From: an uncultured Oscillospiraceae bacterium
GTDB taxonomy: Bacteria > Bacillota_A > Clostridia > Oscillospirales > Oscillospiraceae
Length of the DNA: 17,223 nt
Assembly (NCBI GenBank): GCA_934635515.1
Contig: CAKTZK010000032.1
Location: 1-17,223 of the forward strand
Direction: 5' to 3'
The translations under genes and the position numbers were made by a program. Shown piece by piece: positions 12,886-17,223 of this stretch. Position 1 is the first letter of the stretch, and each line of letters starts with the position of its first letter. The notes below the pieces were generated by a model that had not been told where the DNA came from, did not search any database, and saw only the letters and a program-made list of their open reading frames with translations.

Positions 12886-15042
12886 TTAAAAATACTTCAC
12901 CTGTCCCGCCAGCAGCAGGCCCGGGAGGAGCCACAGCAGCTGAAACAGCACCAGCCGCAGCGGCGTCAGGGACGCGTAGCCGCCGATGCCCGTGAGGTAG
13001 TAGCACAGCAACAGGCCCGCCACCGCCGCGAAAAGTGCCAGAGCTGTGGTCCACCGCACCGCCAGCAGCAGCTTTCGGCTGCCCAGTACGGTTTCGGCGT
13101 AGGGCATGAGCCCGTCCCGGTAGATCAGCGCGTGGGCCGGGGCCGATTCCCGGGTCTTTTCCAGCAGGGAGAGCCTCGTCTCCACATCCGGGTAAATGGG
13201 CTTGGCGTCCACCTTGAAGCTTCGGCGCAGGAAATCCGGGGTGATGTTGCACCCCCGCACCGCCAGGACCGGCGTTACCCGGTTGCGCCGCAGGGCCCGG
13301 AGGGCCCAGTCCACATTCCGGGACGGCTGATAGCGTAGGGCGAAAATGGCCGTCAGCTGGCCGTCCACCGCCAAAAACAGGCCCGAGGGGACCTTCAGAT
13401 CCTTGGGCAGGCGCACCTTTTGCTTGCGCATGAAATAGGCGCTGCCCAGAAGTACCGTCTCCCCGTGGATGGAGCCGCCGGCGCCGCCCTCCTCATACCA
13501 GCGGAAATCGTCCAGCTTTTCTGCGTGTCCGCCGTTATCCGAAAGCATCTGCTCCAAAAGCGGCAGGGCCTGGCTGTCCGCCGCCCGGGCCACGGCCACG
13601 GCGTAGGACAGCACCCGGCCCAGCTCCTCTCCGTAAATCTTCAGCCCGTGGAGAGACAGGGTGCCGGAGGGGAACAGGTCCTCGTCCGTGACCAGGATGC
13701 GGCGAAAGCCGCTAATATTCTTTGCCCCGCAATACCCGGCCACGGCGCAGCCGCTGTGGCTGAGCCTACGGGCCAGCAGCCGCATGGGCAGCGCCCCGGC
13801 AATGGGCAGCGACAGCGGCATGGCCGCCGTCAGCAGGGCCGCCAGGACCCAGAGGGGCTGCGCCGGCTTAACATCCGACAGACACACCACTCCGGTCAGA
13901 ACGCAGGCCGTGGCCAGCAGCAGGGGCAGCACCGTCCGCTGCCATTTTTCCGGCAGATCCGGGGCCGTGGCGTGGGTGTAAAACCCGTCCAGGCGGCCGT
14001 TTTGCTTCACGGCGCCGGCCTCGGTCCGGGCTACGCCCCAGGGGGGATTGCCCCCGAGATTTGCCAGGCGGAAGCTCTCCCGCCGGCCCTCACACCGGAG
14101 GAAAACGCCCCACTGGCAGCAGAAGACCACCAGGGCCGCTGCCCCGGCCAGGGGCAGATGCGCGCCCCCCTTGACCAGGCACCAAACGCAGTCACCTATA
14201 ACGCTCAGGACCACCAGCAGCGCCCCTACGGCGCCGTGAAAGTGTTTTTGACGCAGGCCGGCGGCCATGTCCTGCCACAGGGGCAGGGCGAAAACGGCCT
14301 CCAGCAGCAACAGCCCACCCAGCACGCCGAAGCGCAGGGCCGGGGTATCCGTCCAAAAGGCAGGCATGTTCACCAGGGAATCCGCCGCCGTGAGGCCCAC
14401 CAGAAACACCGTGGGCAGCAGGCACCGCAGCACCGCGCCCCGGTGGCGGCGGCACAGCCGCTTCTGGGTGAACTCCGCCTCCTCCATAGGCGGCTCCGGC
14501 GGGATATCCTCGTGTTCCTGCTCCGGGTCGGGCCGAGCCTTGGGGGCCGTCAGCGCCCGAAGAAATCCCTGGATCGCCGCCAGCCGCGCCCGGCGCAGGG
14601 CGGCTCTCCTGGCCTTTCGGGCCGCCGCTTCCTCCTGCTCCAGCTCCAGCTGCCGCTGGGCGGACTCCTCCTCCATCACGGCGGAGACGGTCCGGTCCAT
14701 CACATCCTCAATGGACACCAGCCGCTCTTTCGGCTCCTCCGCTTCCGACTGCTCTTCCGGGTTTTCCTCCGGCTCTTCTTCGGCGGGGTGCTCATCCTCT
14801 GCTTCCGGCTCCGGGGCAGGCTCCGCCGCCGGGGGCTCCGGGACAGGCTCCTCCGCCACAGGGGGGGACGCTTCCGGCTCCAGACTCTCCGGCCGGCTCG
14901 GCGCCTTGGGCTTGGTGGCGCCTGTGCCGAACTCCGCCAGAATATCCTCCAGGTCGTAGTCCTGGGACAGGGGCACGTCCTTCAGCAGCTCCCCGGTGTC
15001 TGACAGAGTGCGATTCAGTTCTTCGTCCGTGTATTTGCTCAT
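12886..15042 (-). CDS. P-type ATPase-like membrane protein with degenerate catalytic motifs
   Basis: A 718-residue protein. Residues 1-190 are cytoplasmic: a short head, a Pro/Glu-rich acidic stretch (about 46-105), then a charged helix (125-165). Membrane segments are visible near 205-225, 238-256, 270-290, 296-312, 370-388, 398-418, 660-682 and 693-712. The layout after 398 follows P-type ATPases: the M4-like helix AALLTAAMPLSLPIAGALP, where CPC is usual, then a P-domain start ILVTDEDLFPSGTL in place of FDKTGTL. An N-domain-like GETVLLGSAYFM (527-538), LAVDGQLTAIFALRY (557-571) and PVLAVRGCN (591-599) in place of TGD follow, and ALIYRDGLMPYAE (638-650) stands where GDGxNDAPA is expected. 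All three catalytic motifs are altered without a frameshift, so it is probably a non-pumping relative. Start: AGGA 4-5 bases before the ATG, 10 bases after the rlmB stop, so one operon. Confidence 0.78.
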   Translation of the reverse strand: MSKYTDEELNRTLSDTGELLKDVPLSQDYDLEDILAEFGTGATKPKAPSRPESLEPEASPPVAEEPVPEPPAAEPAPEPEAEDEHPAEEEPEENPEEQSEAEEPKERLVSIEDVMDRTVSAVMEEESAQRQLELEQEEAAARKARRAALRRARLAAIQGFLRALTAPKARPDPEQEHEDIPPEPPMEEAEFTQKRLCRRHRGAVLRCLLPTVFLVGLTAADSLVNMPAFWTDTPALRFGVLGGLLLLEAVFALPLWQDMAAGLRQKHFHGAVGALLVVLSVIGDCVWCLVKGGAHLPLAGAAALVVFCCQWGVFLRCEGRRESFRLANLGGNPPWGVARTEAGAVKQNGRLDGFYTHATAPDLPEKWQRTVLPLLLATACVLTGVVCLSDVKPAQPLWVLAALLTAAMPLSLPIAGALPMRLLARRLSHSGCAVAGYCGAKNISGFRRILVTDEDLFPSGTLSLHGLKIYGEELGRVLSYAVAVARAADSQALPLLEQMLSDNGGHAEKLDDFRWYEEGGAGGSIHGETVLLGSAYFMRKQKVRLPKDLKVPSGLFLAVDGQLTAIFALRYQPSRNVDWALRALRRNRVTPVLAVRGCNITPDFLRRSFKVDAKPIYPDVETRLSLLEKTRESAPAHALIYRDGLMPYAETVLGSRKLLLAVRWTTALALFAAVAGLLLCYYLTGIGGYASLTPLRLVLFQLLWLLPGLLLAGQVKYF

Positions 15043-15052
15043 GGATCCTCGC

Positions 15053-15826
15053 TTACATCCGGCGGCGGACCGCCTCATATAACAATATCGCCGCGGCGGC
15101 GCTGGCATTGAGGGAGGAGATGTGCCCCTTCATGGGGATGCTCACCAAAAAGTCGCATTTCTCCCGGACCAGGCGGCCCATGCCGCTGCCCTCCGAACCG
15201 ATGACGATGGCCGCCGGGCCCTTGAGGTCGGCATCGTAGAGGGAGGTAGTCCCCTCGGCGGCGGTGCCGTAGACCCACACGCCCTTCTTTTTAAGCTCCT
15301 CCAAGGTGGCCGGGAGGTTTGCCACCCTTGCCACGGGCATGTAGCTCACCGCGCCCGCGGAGGTCTTGCCCACGATGGCCGTGAGCCCGGCGGAGCGGCG
15401 CTTGGGGATGATGACCCCGTGGGCCCCGGCGCACTCGGCGGTGCGGAGGATGGCTCCCAGGTTGTGGGGGTCGGAAATCTCGTCGCAGACCACCAGCAGC
15501 GGCGCCTCGCCCTTTTCAGCGGCGGCGTCCAGCAGGGACTGCACGGACACATACTCCCGCATGGCCGCCAGGGCAATGACCCCCTGGTGGGCGTGGGTAC
15601 GGCTCATGCCGTCCAGCTTGCGCCGGTCGGCCTCCACCACCACGATGCCCTTTTCCCGGGCCCGGGAGGCGATGTGGCCCAGGGTCTTGTCCGTTTCGCC
15701 CTTGGCCAGGTAAATTTTGTCGATGTTCTCCCCGGAGCGCAGGGCCTCGATGACGGCGTTGCGGCCCTCGATGATGCCGTCCGCCTCCGCCTGGGGCAGG
15801 GACTTCTGTCTGTCGTTGTCTCTCAT
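15053..15826 (-). CDS. rlmB: 23S rRNA (guanosine-2'-O-)-methyltransferase RlmB
   Basis: A 257-residue SPOUT (TrmH-type) methyltransferase, which in known members methylates the 2'-O of G2251 in 23S rRNA using S-adenosylmethionine. An N-terminal rRNA-binding domain (18-90; IIEGRNAVIEALRSG and HQGVIALAA) precedes the knotted domain. Motif 1 is DEISDPHNLGAILRTAECAG (115-134) with N122 and R128. Motif 2 is IVIGSEGSGM (207-216), and motif 3 is IPMKGHISSLNASAAAAILL (230-249). Length and motifs are normal for the family; related enzymes acting on other RNA sites cannot be excluded. The ATG at 15826 has an AGGA about 8 bases upstream. It is the first gene of a minus-strand unit with the P-type ATPase-like gene and is divergent from ftsH. 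Confidence 0.92.
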   Translation of the reverse strand: MRDNDRQKSLPQAEADGIIEGRNAVIEALRSGENIDKIYLAKGETDKTLGHIASRAREKGIVVVEADRRKLDGMSRTHAHQGVIALAAMREYVSVQSLLDAAAEKGEAPLLVVCDEISDPHNLGAILRTAECAGAHGVIIPKRRSAGLTAIVGKTSAGAVSYMPVARVANLPATLEELKKKGVWVYGTAAEGTTSLYDADLKGPAAIVIGSEGSGMGRLVREKCDFLVSIPMKGHISSLNASAAAAILLYEAVRRRM

Positions 15827-15859
15827 AGATGATCCTCATAACAGTAAAAATATAAAAAT

Positions 15860-15868
15860 AGTATAGCA
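15860..15868 (-). promoter_or_regulatory. Extended -10 of rlmB
   Basis: TGCTATACT on the minus strand, 34 bases upstream of the ATG. A TTGACC further up (15900-15905) may instead pair with TTATAT 17 bases downstream of it. Confidence 0.45.
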
Positions 15869-15942
15869 CATATAGGATATAATAGAAAGAAAAAAGAAAG
15901 GTCAATTCATAGAAATTTTACACGGTGAGGGTTTTTCCGCCC

Positions 15943-15971
15943 TTGTTTGCTTTTATTTTATATGGTATACT
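15943..15971 (+). promoter_or_regulatory. Promoter of ftsH
   Basis: TTGTTT (15943-15948) and TATACT (15966-15971), 17-base spacer, with TGG before the -10 giving an extended -10. The untranslated leader would be about 50 bases. Confidence 0.7.
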
Positions 15972-16027
15972 TCCATTAATTGCATAGGAAACTGCGCAAG
16001 GTTTTTCTAAGCGGAAGGAGGCCTATT

Positions 16028-17223
16028 ATGGACTCAAATAACAATCGAAACAACAAAAACAACAAGAATAACCGAAATCTTCGGGGCGTGCTGGTGCTGC
16101 TGGCCTGGGCCGTGGTGCTGACCATCGCCTTTAACTACTTTGCCGACTACACCGGCAACGCCGCCAATAAGTCTACCAGCTTCGAGGTGGATTTCAGCGC
16201 CCTGGCGGACCTGGTGCGGGAGGATAAGATCGACCGGGTGGAGTTTAAGGACGGCAAGATCTTTGCCACGCCTATCGACGGCTATGTGTATACCGACGAG
16301 AGCGGCAAGGAGCCCAAGTCCTATACAAACTCCGAAAAAACCAAGGTCATCCTCTATACCACCCAGATCAACAGCAACAACTTCTATGAGCTGCTGGATG
16401 AGCATAATGTGACCTACACCGCCCCGGTGGTGGAGCAGATGAGCCCCGTTTTGCAGTTTATGATCACCTATATCCTGCCTACCATTTTGATGCTGGGCGC
16501 GTTTATGCTGGTGTTCCGCCTGCTGAGCAAGAGCAGCGGCGGCATCGGCGGCATCGGCAGCGTGGGCAAGTCCAACGCCAAGGTGTATATGGAGAAGCAG
16601 ACCGGCGTCACCTTTAAGGATGTGGCCGGGCAGGACGAGGCAAAGGAGTCCCTGGAGGAGATCATCGACTTCCTCCACAACCCCGGCAAGTACACCGCCA
16701 TCGGCGCAAAGCTGCCCAAGGGCGCGCTGCTGGTGGGCTCCCCCGGTACCGGCAAGACCCTGCTGGCCAAGGCCGTGGCAGGCGAGGCCAATGTGCCGTT
16801 TTTCTCCATCTCTGGCTCTGACTTCGTGGAGATGTTCGTGGGCGTGGGCGCAAGCCGCGTGCGCGACCTGTTTAAGGAGGCTGCCAAGGTGGCCCCCTGC
16901 ATTATCTTCATCGACGAAATTGACACCATCGGTAAGTCCCGTGACGCCAGCCGCTTCGGCGGCAACGATGAGCGGGAGCAGACCCTGAACCAGCTTTTGG
17001 CGGAGCTGGACGGCTTCGACCCCAGCAAGGGCGTCATCGTCCTGGGCGCTACCAACCGCCCGGAGATTCTGGACAAGGCACTGCTGCGTCCCGGCCGCTT
17101 TGACCGGCGCATCACCGTGGACCGGCCCAACCTGGCGGGCCGCCTGGCCACCCTGCAGGTCCACACCCGCAACATCCATCTGGCCGAGGATGTGAATCTG
17201 GAAAAGATTGCCCAGGCCACCGC
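16028..17223 (+). CDS. ftsH: ATP-dependent zinc metalloprotease FtsH (3' end outside window)
   Basis: The first 398 residues of a membrane-anchored AAA+ protease that extracts and degrades membrane and short-lived cytoplasmic proteins. After an Asn-rich, basic start (3-17) come membrane helix 1 (about 19-38), an extracytoplasmic domain (45-135) and helix 2 (about 142-165). The AAA module has Walker A GSPGTGKT (237-244, K243), the pore loop MFVGVG (269-274), Walker B IIFIDEID (292-299) and the second region of homology with RPGRFDR (354-360), including arginine fingers. The protease half with HEXGH is beyond the window edge, so activity cannot be judged. The ATG at 16028 follows AAGGAGG by about 8 bases. 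It is divergent from rlmB. Serine replaces the more usual second-position proline in GPPGTGKT, a known tolerated change. Confidence 0.95.
   Translation, partial: MDSNNNRNNKNNKNNRNLRGVLVLLAWAVVLTIAFNYFADYTGNAANKSTSFEVDFSALADLVREDKIDRVEFKDGKIFATPIDGYVYTDESGKEPKSYTNSEKTKVILYTTQINSNNFYELLDEHNVTYTAPVVEQMSPVLQFMITYILPTILMLGAFMLVFRLLSKSSGGIGGIGSVGKSNAKVYMEKQTGVTFKDVAGQDEAKESLEEIIDFLHNPGKYTAIGAKLPKGALLVGSPGTGKTLLAKAVAGEANVPFFSISGSDFVEMFVGVGASRVRDLFKEAAKVAPCIIFIDEIDTIGKSRDASRFGGNDEREQTLNQLLAELDGFDPSKGVIVLGATNRPEILDKALLRPGRFDRRITVDRPNLAGRLATLQVHTRNIHLAEDVNLEKIAQAT

Noticed and set aside
13420..15003. 527-codon plus-strand ORF opposite the P-type ATPase-like gene
   Set aside because: Composition is Gln/Gly/Arg/His-rich as expected for antisense of GC-rich code; no ribosome site or motif.
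12886..15042. Frameshift as the cause of the missing P-type ATPase motifs
   Set aside because: The frame is continuous, and recognisable N-domain and P-domain-like segments flank each altered motif in the same frame.

Overview
The window looks like the chromosome of a high-GC, low-redundancy Clostridia member, most likely an Oscillospiraceae-type gut anaerobe. This is inferred from the GC-rich coding style with AGGAGG-type ribosome sites, Firmicutes-like TTGACA/TATAAT promoters, the MalY/PatB and pyridoxamine kinase types, a second divergent type IIA topoisomerase pair, and GC-rich palindromic repeats between genes. The species cannot be fixed from sequence alone.

Left edge (1-1850): the C-terminal part of a large serine recombinase, then a convergent, distinctly AT-richer orphan gene with a helix-turn-helix-like N-terminus and a zinc ribbon. 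The two stop codons overlap. This is probably one end of an integrated mobile element. Next come a minus-strand tRNA-Leu(UAG) and, between it and its promoter, a decayed tRNA-Leu copy.

Middle left (2200-5350): pyridoxamine kinase (+) and a MalY/PatB-family PLP enzyme (-) converge on a shared bidirectional terminator. An XRE regulator is divergent from the PLP enzyme. Both of these divergent genes have well-placed promoters in the 200-bp gap, which suggests local control of B6/PLP-linked amino acid metabolism.

Middle (5350-12000): tRNA-Gly(GCC) with a consensus promoter and a duplicated 3' end plus terminator. Then, all on the minus strand in transcription order: a ParE/GyrB-like ATPase subunit, a tightly coupled GIY-YIG protein, a 0.7-kb repeat island, the ParC/GyrA-like subunit, and a small lipoprotein. 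The ParE/ParC pair is divergent and has no visible GyrA box, so a topoisomerase IV-like role is more likely than gyrase.

Right (12000-17223): a 0.9-kb non-coding region with DnaA-box-like motifs, a terminator and more repeats. Then rlmB followed, on the minus strand, by a large membrane protein with a P-type ATPase-like architecture whose catalytic motifs are all degenerate. Divergent from rlmB is ftsH, cut off by the window end.

The most unusual items are the pseudo-P-type-ATPase with its acidic proline-rich tail, the hairpin repeat families whose stems change while staying palindromic, the duplicated tRNA-Gly end, and the promoter-proximal tRNA-Leu relic. No complete new defence or mobile system is visible.
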